From Syntrophomonas zehnderi OL-4 (GTDB taxonomy: Bacteria; Bacillota; Syntrophomonadia; Syntrophomonadales; Syntrophomonadaceae), in NCBI RefSeq assembly GCF_000983115.1, contig NZ_CGIH01000026.1:48554-112553 (forward strand): a stretch of DNA of 64,000 nucleotides. The letters are read 5' to 3'. This document shows, piece by piece, positions 52,961-62,251 of this stretch. A program made the position numbers and the translations under genes. Under the pieces are notes generated by a model, which was not told the DNA's origin, did no database searches, and was given only the letters and a program-made list of their open reading frames with translations. Every line of letters starts with the position of its first letter. The first letter of the stretch is position 1.

Positions 52961-54105
52961 TGAACTTTGCTCTAACTGATGAACAAAGATTGTTAATTGA
53001 ACAAGTTCGGGAACTGTGTATTAATGAACTACAACCCTATTTTGCAAGTAGGCAAAAAAGTGAATTAGAGTTCGATTTATGGCCTCTTAGACTTTTGGGT
53101 GAACTTAACATTGTTTGTCCGACTATACCAAAAGAATACGGAGGATTAGGACTTGATATCATAACGACTGCTTTGGTTATTGAGGAAATTGCCGCCTGTT
53201 GGCCCGGTTTGGCAGCGGTTATTGATACTAACTTACATGCGGTTCAGCCTTTGCTATTAGCTGGAAGCCCTGAACAAAAAGAAAAATACTTACCTTTGCT
53301 AACGGGTCCAGATGCGGGGTTGGCATCATTCGCATTTACCGAAACTACCGGAGGATCAGATATTGATGCCATGCAAACTTGCGCCCGAAAAACCAAAGGC
53401 GGATTTATTATTGACGGTGGTAAGGATTATGTACTAAATGCCCCGCAAGCGAATTTCCTAACCTTGTTTGCGATGACTAACCAACAGAATAAGAAATCCT
53501 CCTTAAGATGTTTTATTATTCCGCGAGACACTTTTGGAGTTAAAATTGACAAGTATTATGATATGACTACCTTAGATTATGCCCAATTAGCTAAACTCGT
53601 TTTTAATGAAGCCTTTTTAGACAATGATGCGATTATTAAAGAAAATGAGCTATTTAGTGGTTATTTGCTATTATCCCAGACTTTCGATATTGGCAGGGTT
53701 TTAGTAGGTGCGACATCGGTTGGCATTGCCAGGGCGGCTTACGAAATTGCTAAAAATTATGCTAATGAACGGTTTCAATTCGGTCGCCCTCTAAAAAGGC
53801 ATCAAGCCGTTGCCCATGATTTAGTTGATATGGCAACTAAAATACAGATGGCGAGACTGATGACCTGGCAAGCTTGTTGGTTAATCGACCAAGGGGATGA
53901 TTATACGGTAGCTTCAGCTATGGCCAAATTTTCGGCTAGTCAAATAGCCCAAGAAGTAACTTTGAAAGCTTCAGACATATTAGCATCGCGGGCTTATGAA
54001 AGGGGTTCATTTATAGAACAACTTTCTCGGGATGCCAGGGTATTGTCAACTATTGAAGGCGCCAATAATATTCAAAAAAATATTATTGCCTCACTTATAT
54101 TGTAG
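52960..54105 (+). CDS. Atypical acyl-CoA dehydrogenase homologue
   Basis: A 381-aa protein of the acyl-CoA dehydrogenase fold. FTETTGGSDID (near 122) is the FAD-proximal motif and TIEGANNIQ (near 364) keeps a Glu at the usual catalytic site. The usual GG-GY segment before it is replaced by ASDILASRAYERG. The start at 52960 overlaps the XRE stop (TAATG) and has AAAAGGGGG upstream. A ferredoxin gene follows by 12 nt. Substrate unknown. Confidence 0.8.
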   Translation: MNFALTDEQRLLIEQVRELCINELQPYFASRQKSELEFDLWPLRLLGELNIVCPTIPKEYGGLGLDIITTALVIEEIAACWPGLAAVIDTNLHAVQPLLLAGSPEQKEKYLPLLTGPDAGLASFAFTETTGGSDIDAMQTCARKTKGGFIIDGGKDYVLNAPQANFLTLFAMTNQQNKKSSLRCFIIPRDTFGVKIDKYYDMTTLDYAQLAKLVFNEAFLDNDAIIKENELFSGYLLLSQTFDIGRVLVGATSVGIARAAYEIAKNYANERFQFGRPLKRHQAVAHDLVDMATKIQMARLMTWQACWLIDQGDDYTVASAMAKFSASQIAQEVTLKASDILASRAYERGSFIEQLSRDARVLSTIEGANNIQKNIIASLIL

Positions 54106-54117
54106 GGGGGTATTTAA

Positions 54118-54294
54118 ATGTATAAGATAAACAAAGAACTATGTTCCTCCTGTGGTTTATGTGCAGACGTATGTCCAAAAGGTGCTATAAGCGCAGTCGG
54201 CGTTTATGTTATTAATCAAGAATTATGTTCAGCATGTGGCATCTGTCAGGAAGATTGTCCATCCAATGCCATTCAGTTTATTAAGACCGCTTAA
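54118..54294 (+). CDS. 2[4Fe-4S] ferredoxin
   Basis: A 58-aa ferredoxin with two CxxCxxCxxxCP motifs (CSSCGLCADVCP and CSACGICQEDCP), enough for two [4Fe-4S] clusters. GGGGGG lies 9 nt before ATG. It ends the XRE-dehydrogenase unit, so it may take electrons from, or give electrons to, that dehydrogenase, instead of or beside ETF. Confidence 0.92.
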   Translation: MYKINKELCSSCGLCADVCPKGAISAVGVYVINQELCSACGICQEDCPSNAIQFIKTA

Positions 54295-54323
54295 AATAAA
54301 ATGATACGGTTTTAAAAAATATG

Positions 54324-54363
54324 AAAAAAAACCGGCAGTAGATTTACTACTGCCGGTTTTTTT
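54324..54363. terminator. Bidirectional terminator
   Basis: AAAACCGGCAGTA / TACTGCCGGTTTT arms, with A run before and T run after, between two convergent genes. Confidence 0.93.
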
Positions 54364-54367
54364 AGTT

Positions 54368-56200
54368 CTAGTAATCGAACACTTCTACAGGGGCATCTAT
54401 AGCTGTGCGGTCAGCAATCTTGATAAGATCGGCGGTGTACCAGACATAGGGTACAATGCTTCTTAGATAATAACGGGCTGACAAGGTTTTACCCAAGTAG
54501 AAATTATAATCAAAGTGGTCTTCGCCCAGTTCCTGCATCCGTTTAGCAGCGATTACTGCTTGATCCAGGAGCAAATATCCGCAATATAGCTGTGCAGTAG
54601 CCGTTAAAATTCGCCGGGCATACAAACCCATTAGACCGGCCTGCCCAGTTTTCATGAAGCCTAACACGGTCATCTGAATCTCTCTGTAGGCATTTAGGGC
54701 TTTTTCCAGATGGTTAAGCTCCAACTCCCAGCCTGGCCAGTTATCTTTATGGGCAGCTATGAAATCTTCTACTTCTTTAAGAGTTGAAGCAAAATGCGCC
54801 CCTTTGCCCTGAGTCCACTTGCGTCCAATCAGATCTAATGATTGGATATAGTTGGTGCCTTCCCATATGGACCAGATCTTCACATCGCGGGCGGCATTAG
54901 CTGCCGGATATTCTTCACAGTAGCCGTATCCGCCATAGGATTGCAAGGATTCGGCAATCAAGCCCCAGCCTTCATCACTCGGATAGGCTTTGCAGAGCGG
55001 GGTTAGCATGTCCAGTTTGTTTCGCGCCCATTTTCTTCTGTCAGGATCAGGATCATATGCCTTGACATCGGAATAGTAGTAGCATTTGGCTAGCAGAGCC
55101 CGGCAGGCCTCGGTGGTAGCTTTGTTTACCATATACATGCGTTTAACGTCTTCATGCTGATTGATGGTAACTCTTCCAACTTTGGGATTGGTTAAAGGAC
55201 GACCCTGAACCCTTTCTTTGCCATAATCCTTGGCATTCCAATAAGCATTGGCAGTTACAGCCGTAGAAAGACGTCCAGTATCCAGACGGGCTTCATTCAT
55301 CATATTAAACATTTGCATCATGCCCTGGCCGACACCATTTTCATCGGGAGGATTGCCAACAATCCAACCCCGGCAGCCTTTATTTTCCCCGACGACCAGT
55401 TGCGCGGTAGATGAGCCTTTAAGACCCATTTTATGTTCTACTCCTATACACTGGACATCGTTAGGTGAATAACTGCCATCTTCATTAACCCAGTATTTGG
55501 GCACAACGAAAAGCGACAGACCTTTAGTTCCTGGGGCTGCACCCTCAACTCTGGCTAAATACATATGAATAATATTCTCCACATCATCCCGGTCGCCACA
55601 GGTAATAAATATTTTTTGTCCGACTATATTAAAAATACGGGGATCATCGGTGGGAAATGCCCGGGACTGCATATCACCGGCATCGCTGCCGGAACTTGGC
55701 TCGGTTATGCTCATTGTTCCGCCCCAGGTACCATCCAGCAATTTAGGCAGAAACTTATCTTGTAATTCCTGGGAACCAAAGTCTTGGATTATGTCGACCA
55801 CACCTTGGCCGGTAGTCAGATATGGCATAAAAGCAGGATTGGCGGCTGACATTATTTCTACCAACATATTTATCACCGTTAGCGGCAATGCGCCTTCTGT
55901 CTGATGTCCATAGTTGCTGGTACCCCATCCCTGGTCCTGGAGAAAACGATATACTTTGTGGAAGGATGGGGGGATATAGGCTTGCCCATCCTTAAATTGT
56001 ACTCCGAAAGTTTCGCCATCTTCAGCCGTGGGAGCAATAACTTCTTCGGCTATTTTCCTGACCTGATCGATAACTACGTCCAGATCCTCTATACCCCAAT
56101 AATCCTTGTACCTGTCATAAGCTAATACTTCTTCAGTGGGCAGCCATTCTTTTAATATAAACTTCGTATCCCGTGTATTGTATGCGTATTTGTATGACAT
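54368..56200 (-). CDS. Long acyl-CoA dehydrogenase (DmdC-like architecture)
   Basis: A 610-aa dehydrogenase, longer than the normal 380-400 aa. It has an N-terminal extension, the central FAD domain (SITEPSSGSDAGDM near 162; YGGYGYCEEYP near 421; IWEGTNYIQ near 442 with catalytic Glu) and a C-terminal domain (about 470-605) as in DmdC-type enzymes. AAGGAG precedes the ATG. It lies 151 bp after a CoA-transferase gene on the same strand. Substrate not predictable. Confidence 0.88.
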   Translation of the reverse strand: MSYKYAYNTRDTKFILKEWLPTEEVLAYDRYKDYWGIEDLDVVIDQVRKIAEEVIAPTAEDGETFGVQFKDGQAYIPPSFHKVYRFLQDQGWGTSNYGHQTEGALPLTVINMLVEIMSAANPAFMPYLTTGQGVVDIIQDFGSQELQDKFLPKLLDGTWGGTMSITEPSSGSDAGDMQSRAFPTDDPRIFNIVGQKIFITCGDRDDVENIIHMYLARVEGAAPGTKGLSLFVVPKYWVNEDGSYSPNDVQCIGVEHKMGLKGSSTAQLVVGENKGCRGWIVGNPPDENGVGQGMMQMFNMMNEARLDTGRLSTAVTANAYWNAKDYGKERVQGRPLTNPKVGRVTINQHEDVKRMYMVNKATTEACRALLAKCYYYSDVKAYDPDPDRRKWARNKLDMLTPLCKAYPSDEGWGLIAESLQSYGGYGYCEEYPAANAARDVKIWSIWEGTNYIQSLDLIGRKWTQGKGAHFASTLKEVEDFIAAHKDNWPGWELELNHLEKALNAYREIQMTVLGFMKTGQAGLMGLYARRILTATAQLYCGYLLLDQAVIAAKRMQELGEDHFDYNFYLGKTLSARYYLRSIVPYVWYTADLIKIADRTAIDAPVEVFDY

Positions 56201-56304
56201 TGAACAACACTCCTTATACTTTAAATATAATCGCTATTAAACATATTTTTTACGGCTTACTAAAGATGTTGTTTCATTATTTGATAGCTTTTGAGAAAAT
56301 TACT

Positions 56305-56334
56305 GTCCTGGATCGGGAAAACCCGACCCAGGAC
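56305..56334 (-). terminator. Hairpin between CoA-transferase and long dehydrogenase genes
   Basis: GTCCTGG-TCGGG arms (13 pairs, one G-U on the minus strand) around AAAA. On the minus strand no strong T run follows, so it may slow rather than stop transcription, or act as processing site. Confidence 0.55.
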
Positions 56335-56351
56335 GGCTGTTGATTTTTTCA

Positions 56352-57701
56352 TCAATAATTATCATCTTTATTGCTTTTTGCCCAAATATTCAATGTCTGA
56401 GCTTCTTTAATCAAATCATCCCTGAAATCTGGGTGAGCAATAGAGATCAGATCCTCAGCCCGCTGCCAGGTAGATTTCCCCTTCAATTGGACGATGCCAT
56501 ATTCAGTCACTATATATTGAACGATGGAGCGCGGTACAGTGACTACTGAACCCGGAGTCAAGGTGGGGCGAATCCGTGAAGTTACGTTGCCTTTTTTATC
56601 TGTATGGGTTGAATTCAGGCATATCAGACCTTTGCCGCCATGGGATGCGAAGGCTGCAAAGATATAGTCAAGCTGTCCGCCGGTACCGGAAATGTGACGT
56701 GTACCAGCTGTTTCAGAACAAACCTGGCTGAAAAGATCCACTTCCAGGGCGCTGTTGATCGCAATTACTTTATCGTTTAGGGCAACGATACGAGGATCAT
56801 TACAGTAGTTAACGGGATAAGAAGCACAAACCGGATTGTTGTGCAAGAAATTATAGAGTTTATCTGTACCCATGGCAAAGGTATAGACCATCTTGCCAAC
56901 ATCTATGCTTTTCTTCTTTCCGGTAATACGTCCGGCATTATACATGTCTACACATGAATCAACCAGCATCTCCGTGTGTATACCCAGATCCTTCAAATCA
57001 CTACTGGCGATATTGGCACCTATAACATTAGGTAATCCACCGATACCTAATTGCAGGCAGCTTCCGTCTTCAATTTCTTTCATTACGAAATCCGCTATCT
57101 TGTAATCGTTTTCAGTGGGTATTACTTCCGGCAGTTGCAGCATCGGTTTGTTATTTCCTTCGACAATATAATCCACCCTGGAAATATGAACCGATTCTGA
57201 GTTTCCGCCTAAACAGGTGGGCGCGTTAGCTTTAACTTCTACAATTACTGTTTTAGCCTTGTCAATATGGGCGGCGGTACCGGAATTGCTTGGGCCCAGG
57301 TTAAAATACCCATTCTCATCCATACTGCAGACTGATATCATGACTACATCTACATCCAGGTATTTTCTTACTATCCTGGGTCCTTGATGATATGTTACGG
57401 GAATATAGTAGCACATTCCTTTATCGATTAATTTACGTGATACAACCCCGCAATGCCAGTCTTCCATGATTACATGTTCCTTTTTAGGATCAGCCAACAC
57501 GATTTTTGGAGGCTGGGTAAAGCTAATACTGCGTACCCGTATATCTTTTAAATCCATAATTCTAGCTGCCAAAGCTTCATCCAATGCCTCAGGGAACATA
57601 GTAAATTCCCCGTAAAAGATGTTATCGCCGGATTTTACAACTTCTACAGCTTTTTCAGCACTAACCAGTTTTTCAGCATATTCCTTTTGTATCGTATTCA
57701 T
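56352..57701 (-). CDS. CoA-transferase (butyryl-CoA:acetate type)
   Basis: A 449-aa family I CoA-transferase, paralogous to the one at 49.7 kb. CLQLGIGGLPNVIG (near 215) and INSALEVDLFSQ (near 315, likely catalytic Glu) are present. It would exchange acetyl-CoA and acyl-CoA in fatty acid activation. AGGAGATATGTTAA precedes the ATG. An FNR/Rex-like palindrome lies about 118 bp upstream. Confidence 0.87.
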   Translation of the reverse strand: MNTIQKEYAEKLVSAEKAVEVVKSGDNIFYGEFTMFPEALDEALAARIMDLKDIRVRSISFTQPPKIVLADPKKEHVIMEDWHCGVVSRKLIDKGMCYYIPVTYHQGPRIVRKYLDVDVVMISVCSMDENGYFNLGPSNSGTAAHIDKAKTVIVEVKANAPTCLGGNSESVHISRVDYIVEGNNKPMLQLPEVIPTENDYKIADFVMKEIEDGSCLQLGIGGLPNVIGANIASSDLKDLGIHTEMLVDSCVDMYNAGRITGKKKSIDVGKMVYTFAMGTDKLYNFLHNNPVCASYPVNYCNDPRIVALNDKVIAINSALEVDLFSQVCSETAGTRHISGTGGQLDYIFAAFASHGGKGLICLNSTHTDKKGNVTSRIRPTLTPGSVVTVPRSIVQYIVTEYGIVQLKGKSTWQRAEDLISIAHPDFRDDLIKEAQTLNIWAKSNKDDNY

Positions 57702-57818
57702 TTAACATATCTCCTGTCATAAAAAGATGGAATGATTTTTACGTATACCTTATTGGAAAAAATCTCACTTAGTTAAATTAGCCTGCTGTTAGCTTCTGCA
57801 ATTATTTGCTATAATATG

Positions 57819-57834
57819 TGTGATTAATTTCACA
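57819..57834. promoter_or_regulatory. CRP/FNR- or Rex-like palindrome
   Basis: TGTGA-TTAATT-TCACA: a perfect match to the CRP/FNR-family palindrome, and close to the Rex form TTGTGAA-N4-TTCACAA. It lies in the promoter region of the CoA-transferase gene. The rest of 57702-58359 has no convincing gene; a 78-codon minus frame at 58074-58310 lacks a good SD. Confidence 0.55.
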
Positions 57835-58051
57835 TATATTTATTGTTATTTACGAAAATCTTAAATTATATCAAATACTAAAGTCACTTACTAAAGTCAC
57901 TTTTCACCCCCATCCTAAAATACTAGTTTTTAAATACCAGAAGCCAAAAGCCGCTTATTTAAGAACAAACAAAATGTAAATTAATGAAGATATATCTAGA
58001 ACTAACCAATGCTTACCGACTGTTCAGTAACCAGCAAATTGCTCGCTACTT

Positions 58052-58068
58052 TTATGTAATAATAATAT
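58052..58068. repeat. Second copy of AT-rich 17-mer
   Basis: TTATGTAATAATAATAT, identical to 52420-52436. Possible shared operator or chance. Confidence 0.3.
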
Positions 58069-58314
58069 TATCATCAAAAAAAATATAAAGCAAATTTTGT
58101 TGATAAATGTAGAATACAGTCAATTATTAGAATATTCCTCATCTTTTTAAAACCTGCCCAGGAAATGATCTTTCGCAAAAGCTTAAGGGTTATAGAAAAG
58201 GTTTTGCAAGAAATATTATCATTAGTGGCATAATTTAAAAGGGTAACAATCTCTTGTTTGTTATAGTTTTCATTAATCCAATTTTTCCAAATATTCACTG
58301 TTCGTAGCAAACAA

Positions 58315-58338
58315 TTATTAATGATATCATATTAATAA
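58315..58338. promoter_or_regulatory. AT-rich palindrome before the SPFH gene
   Basis: TTATTAAT…ATTAATAA around a GATATCAT centre, 22 bp before the SPFH ATG. Candidate operator; also could supply a -10. Confidence 0.3.
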
Positions 58339-58359
58339 ATTATTAAAGGGAGGAATATC

Positions 58360-59202
58360 ATGATTGAAAAACAAGTATGGAAAATGAACGGTTTTTTAGC
58401 TCTCTTCTTAGCATTGTTCATGTTGGTTGGTTCTATTTATGCTTTCTTTGTATTCCAAATTACGTTGGGCCTGGTTCTGGCGGTTATATTTGCCGTTTTT
58501 GTCAGCAGTGTTGTAGTAGTTCAGCCTAATGAAGCCCGGGCGATAACCTTTTTCGGCAAGTATATAGGTACAGTTAGAGACAGCGGTTTTTGGATGACGG
58601 TTCCTTTTACTGCTAAACCCATAGTTTCGCTACGAGTCAGCAATTTTAACAGTAAAATGCTGAAAGTTAACGATACTCAGGGCAATCCTATTGAGATCGC
58701 GGCGGTGATCGTGTATAGGGTTGTAGATACGGCCAAGGCTTTGTTTGAAGTCAATGATTATGAACAGTTTGTGGAAATTCAAAGCGAGACGGCACTGCGC
58801 CACGTGGCTACCAAATATCCTTATGATGATTTTAACGAAGATGGCTATTCTTTAAGGGGCAATGCCGATCAGGTGGCCAATGAATTGGCCGAAGAGATTC
58901 AGGAGCGGCTCAAGGCGGCCGGAGTAAAAGTCATTGAAGCCCGCTTAACCCATCTGGCTTATGCAACCGAAATCGCCAGTGCCATGCTACAGCGGCAACA
59001 AGCTGCGGCCATTATCGCCGCCCGCCAAAAAATTGTCGAAGGGGCGGTCGGAATGGTTCAGATGGCACTGGAAAAACTGGAAAATGAAAACATCGTTGCC
59101 CTGGATGATGAACGTAAAGCGGTTATGATCAACAACCTCATGGTTGCCATTGTATCTGAACATGCGGCTGCGCCAGTAATTAATGCCGGTAGCCTGTACT
59201 AG
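58360..59202 (+). CDS. SPFH/band 7 membrane protein
   Basis: A 280-aa stomatin-like protein. Two hydrophobic segments (about residues 8-28 and 32-52) precede the SPFH domain (about 55-215), with [19 protein letters not shown] and [17 protein letters not shown] helical C-terminus follows ([20 protein letters not shown]). Such proteins scaffold membrane microdomains. No partner NfeD or protease gene is adjacent. AGGGAGG precedes the ATG. Confidence 0.88.
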   Translation: MIEKQVWKMNGFLALFLALFMLVGSIYAFFVFQITLGLVLAVIFAVFVSSVVVVQPNEARAITFFGKYIGTVRDSGFWMTVPFTAKPIVSLRVSNFNSKMLKVNDTQGNPIEIAAVIVYRVVDTAKALFEVNDYEQFVEIQSETALRHVATKYPYDDFNEDGYSLRGNADQVANELAEEIQERLKAAGVKVIEARLTHLAYATEIASAMLQRQQAAAIIAARQKIVEGAVGMVQMALEKLENENIVALDDERKAVMINNLMVAIVSEHAAAPVINAGSLY

Positions 59203-59262
59203 GCAGCGGGAGGGTAAGATTTTCTAATTATTTATAACATCAGACCGCCTCTGCAGGACAAT

Positions 59263-59286
59263 AAACCTTAGCTTTAAAGGTTTTTA
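59263..59286. terminator. Terminator after the SPFH gene
   Basis: AAACCTT…AAGGTTT followed by TT, overlapping the stop of the convergent PilZ gene; probably serves the + strand. Confidence 0.6.
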
Positions 59287-59958
59287 TTCTTGGCCTGGGG
59301 AGGCTTTTTCTTTTTGGATATCATTGCGCTGGCTTTTAGAAATCCAGGCTATTATTTTATCCCTTTGCCCTTCCCGGATGCCTATATATTCAAGGGAAAC
59401 CTGTTTCATTCCGTCTTTTTCCATGACCCGGACAACCTTGCCGTTCAGGTATATAGAATTATCCTCACCCAGTGACAGGATGAACCTTATTTCACTGCCC
59501 AAAGCGACCGATTCTGCGGTGGAAAAACACAGGCCGCCGCCGCTTATATCAATCAACTGGTCTTGTTTGTATTTGCTCTCTCTTATTTTGGGAGCCAGTT
59601 CACTTGGAATCCACATAAATTCTCCCCGGGTTTTTATGCGGTACCAATTGCGTTTCTGGGGGCTAAGCGATCTTTGCAGACGCATTTTTTCCTGGCGCAA
59701 CATATGCGACTTGCGCTGGGTTTCTTCTTCTTTTACGGAATAATAATAAATCGCACAGATCACGGCTATACAAAGTATAATTGCAATAATAATAGTAGTA
59801 ATACTGCCTCTGCCTGATACCGGGGTATTGAAGGAATCTTTCAGATCAAACAGGACATCGTTTCGATTTGCGGCCTGAAGAGGAGCAGCCAGAAATAACG
59901 GCTGTACCGATACCAGGCCAAATATTAAAAGCTTAAGCCTGTGGGCTATCTTTTTCAT
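59284..59958 (-). CDS. PilZ-domain membrane protein
   Basis: A 224-aa protein with an N-terminal signal-type segment (about 8-28), a membrane helix (about 52-72) and a cytoplasmic PilZ domain (about 100-210). The c-di-GMP-binding motifs RNWYR (RxxxR, near 103) and DISGGGL are intact. It is therefore a likely c-di-GMP receptor acting at the membrane. The target is unknown; it is transcribed alone. Confidence 0.85.
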   Translation of the reverse strand: MKKIAHRLKLLIFGLVSVQPLFLAAPLQAANRNDVLFDLKDSFNTPVSGRGSITTIIIAIILCIAVICAIYYYSVKEEETQRKSHMLRQEKMRLQRSLSPQKRNWYRIKTRGEFMWIPSELAPKIRESKYKQDQLIDISGGGLCFSTAESVALGSEIRFILSLGEDNSIYLNGKVVRVMEKDGMKQVSLEYIGIREGQRDKIIAWISKSQRNDIQKEKASPGQE

Positions 59959-60199
59959 ACCCGCATCCCCCTCCGTAGCGAACTTACTATATATTTTATT
60001 GTACTATAGTGTTAAAATTTTAGAGTTATTTTCCAGTACAATTTAGAAAAAAATAGTCTAATCATCCCAAATTAATTATTTAATACCCTTATTCAATACC
60101 CTCTTGCATATCATAATATATTAAACTATCCGACCCGGCTTTTACCTGGTTGATTTCAGGGTTATACTAAATAAAATTATAAAAGGAGTTTTACTTGAT

Positions 60200-61171
60200 A
60201 TGAATCAAGCAGGAAATAACCAAACTGAGACCAAGACTGAAACGGCTTGTTTTGCTGGGGGATGCTTCTGGTGCATGGTGCCGCCGTTTGCAGATAGGCA
60301 GGGCGTTTTGCAGGTTGTTTCCGGATATACCGGAGGATATAAGGAAAATCCCACCTACCAGGAAGTCTGTCAAGGAGATACCGGCCATTATGAAGCTGTA
60401 CAAATCAACTTTGATCCGCAGTTAATATCATACCAGCAGTTATTAGACATATTCTGGCAGCAGATTGACCCCGGCGATGCCGGTGGACAGTTTGCAGATC
60501 GAGGCAGCCCGTATAAAACGGCGATTTTTTATTATAATGAAAGTCAACGCCAGGCGGCCGAAAAATCCAAAAAGAGCCTGGAAGCTAATAATCACTTTTT
60601 TAATCCTGTTGCAACGTTAATTCTGCCTGCATCAACCTTTTATCCGGCTGAGGATTACCATCAGGATTATTATTTAAAGAATCCTTCCCATTACGAAAAC
60701 TACCGAATTCGATCCGGCCGGGAAGCCTATATTCAGAATCAAAAATACCGGGTTCGGCTGGCTCAGCTAAATGAACTACAATTTAATGTAACGCAGAACA
60801 ACGCCACCGAACCTGCCTTTCAAAATGAATTTTGGGACAACCAGAAACCTGGTATTTACGTAGATATAGTATCGGGTGAACCGTTGTTCAGTTCTGTGGA
60901 CAAATATGATTCCGGCAGCGGTTGGCCAAGTTTTACCCGGCCTCTGGAAAAAGGCGCCCTAGTTGAGCGGCCGGATACCGGCCATGGTATGCGCAGAATT
61001 GAAGTCAGGAGCAAGCAAGCCGATTCGCATCTGGGTCACGTTTTTAACGATGGTCCGCTTCCCTTGGGCTTGCGCTATTGTATTAATTCAGCCGCACTGC
61101 GCTTTATACCGCTTGAAGATATGGAAAAAGAAGGCTATAAGGAATATCTGCCGGTTTTTAACGAGCTATAG
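60200..61171 (+). CDS. msrAB: Methionine sulfoxide reductase MsrA-MsrB fusion
   Basis: A 323-aa bifunctional repair enzyme. The MsrA half (about 15-165) has the catalytic Cys in GGCFWC. The MsrB half (about 185-320) has [25 protein letters not shown] and the catalytic Cys in RYCINSAAL. The zinc CxxC pairs found in many MsrB are missing. Together they reduce both S- and R-methionine sulfoxide. No signal peptide, so cytoplasmic. AAAAGGAG precedes the ATG. Confidence 0.93.
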   Translation: MNQAGNNQTETKTETACFAGGCFWCMVPPFADRQGVLQVVSGYTGGYKENPTYQEVCQGDTGHYEAVQINFDPQLISYQQLLDIFWQQIDPGDAGGQFADRGSPYKTAIFYYNESQRQAAEKSKKSLEANNHFFNPVATLILPASTFYPAEDYHQDYYLKNPSHYENYRIRSGREAYIQNQKYRVRLAQLNELQFNVTQNNATEPAFQNEFWDNQKPGIYVDIVSGEPLFSSVDKYDSGSGWPSFTRPLEKGALVERPDTGHGMRRIEVRSKQADSHLGHVFNDGPLPLGLRYCINSAALRFIPLEDMEKEGYKEYLPVFNEL

Positions 61172-61249
61172 GCATAAAATAAAGGAAATAATAATAATTT
61201 GAAGAATTGTATCTAATCAAATTGTGGGGAGAAAGGGGAAAGTGAAATC

Positions 61250-62251
61250 ATGAGAAAAAGGGTTTGGATATACCCGCTGCTTTTAGTGTTGCTTTTGTCG
61301 ATAGGGGGATGCTCCTCGGCAAAAAACCAGCAACAACCAGAGCCGTCTGCGGCCAAGAAAGAAACTGTTACGGTCGATGTGGGAGCCTTAAGAGGCGCAA
61401 CGGCTATGGGGATGATTAAGATGATTGCAGAAAAACCATCGCTGGGCCAAGGGGTGGAGGCTCGCTATGCGATCGAACAATCCCCCGATGTGTTAAGTTC
61501 TAAACTGCTTTCCGGAGAAATGGAGTTGGCCTCCATTCCAACCAATATGGCTGCTAATCTGTATAACAAGGGTGTTCCATACCAACTGGCCGCCATGAAT
61601 ACCTGGGGAGTTATGTATGTGGTGAGCAATGGTGCGGCCGTAGATAAATGGGCTGACTTAAAGGGGCAATCGATCAGAGCGGTTTCCAGAGGAGCCTCTT
61701 CGGATGTAGTATTCAGATACCTTTTAAGCCAAAATGGGATTGATCCAGACAAGGATGTAAACCTTAGCTATAGTCCTGCTCCGGTGGAACTGGCCCAGTT
61801 GGTTATGGCTGGCAAAACTTCTCTGGCCTGCCTTCCTGAACCTTGGGTTTCAGTTGTTTTAAGCAAGAATCCGCAGGCCAAGGTGGTACTGGATCTGCAG
61901 CAGGAATGGATCAGGATTCTTGGCAATGATATGCCTTTCGCCCAGACCTGTCTGGTGGTAAACCGGGATTTTGCGGCCCGCCATCCTGAAGTCGTGCAAA
62001 CTTTTCTGAAAGAGTATTCCCACTCGATTAACTGGGTAAATAAAAATCCCGCGGCAGCCGCAGATTTAATAAAGGAAAATGACATCGGTATTCCGGCTGA
62101 AGTAGCTCAAAGCGCTATTCCCCGCTGCAACCTGCGTTATATGAGCAGTCGCCAGGCCCGTCCGGCTGTGGAAAAATACCTGCAGGTACTTATGGAATTT
62201 TCCCCTGAAACCATAGGAGGGAAAATGCCGGATGGAAACTTCTTCTATTAA
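61250..62251 (+). CDS. ABC solute-binding lipoprotein
   Basis: A 333-aa NitT/TauT-type binding protein. The signal peptide ends in lipobox IGGC (Cys near 21). The mature part includes VDVGALRGATAMGM near 45 and ASIPTNMAANLYNKG. Ligand (sulfonate, nitrate-like or precursor) is not predictable. It overlaps the permease by 20 nt; no riboswitch is seen upstream, unlike the other importer. Confidence 0.83.
   Translation: MRKRVWIYPLLLVLLLSIGGCSSAKNQQQPEPSAAKKETVTVDVGALRGATAMGMIKMIAEKPSLGQGVEARYAIEQSPDVLSSKLLSGEMELASIPTNMAANLYNKGVPYQLAAMNTWGVMYVVSNGAAVDKWADLKGQSIRAVSRGASSDVVFRYLLSQNGIDPDKDVNLSYSPAPVELAQLVMAGKTSLACLPEPWVSVVLSKNPQAKVVLDLQQEWIRILGNDMPFAQTCLVVNRDFAARHPEVVQTFLKEYSHSINWVNKNPAAAADLIKENDIGIPAEVAQSAIPRCNLRYMSSRQARPAVEKYLQVLMEFSPETIGGKMPDGNFFY

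Noticed and set aside
58074..58310. 78-codon minus-strand frame in the 58 kb gap
   Set aside because: No good ribosome-binding site, low-complexity AT-rich sequence and no recognisable motif; more likely chance or decayed sequence.
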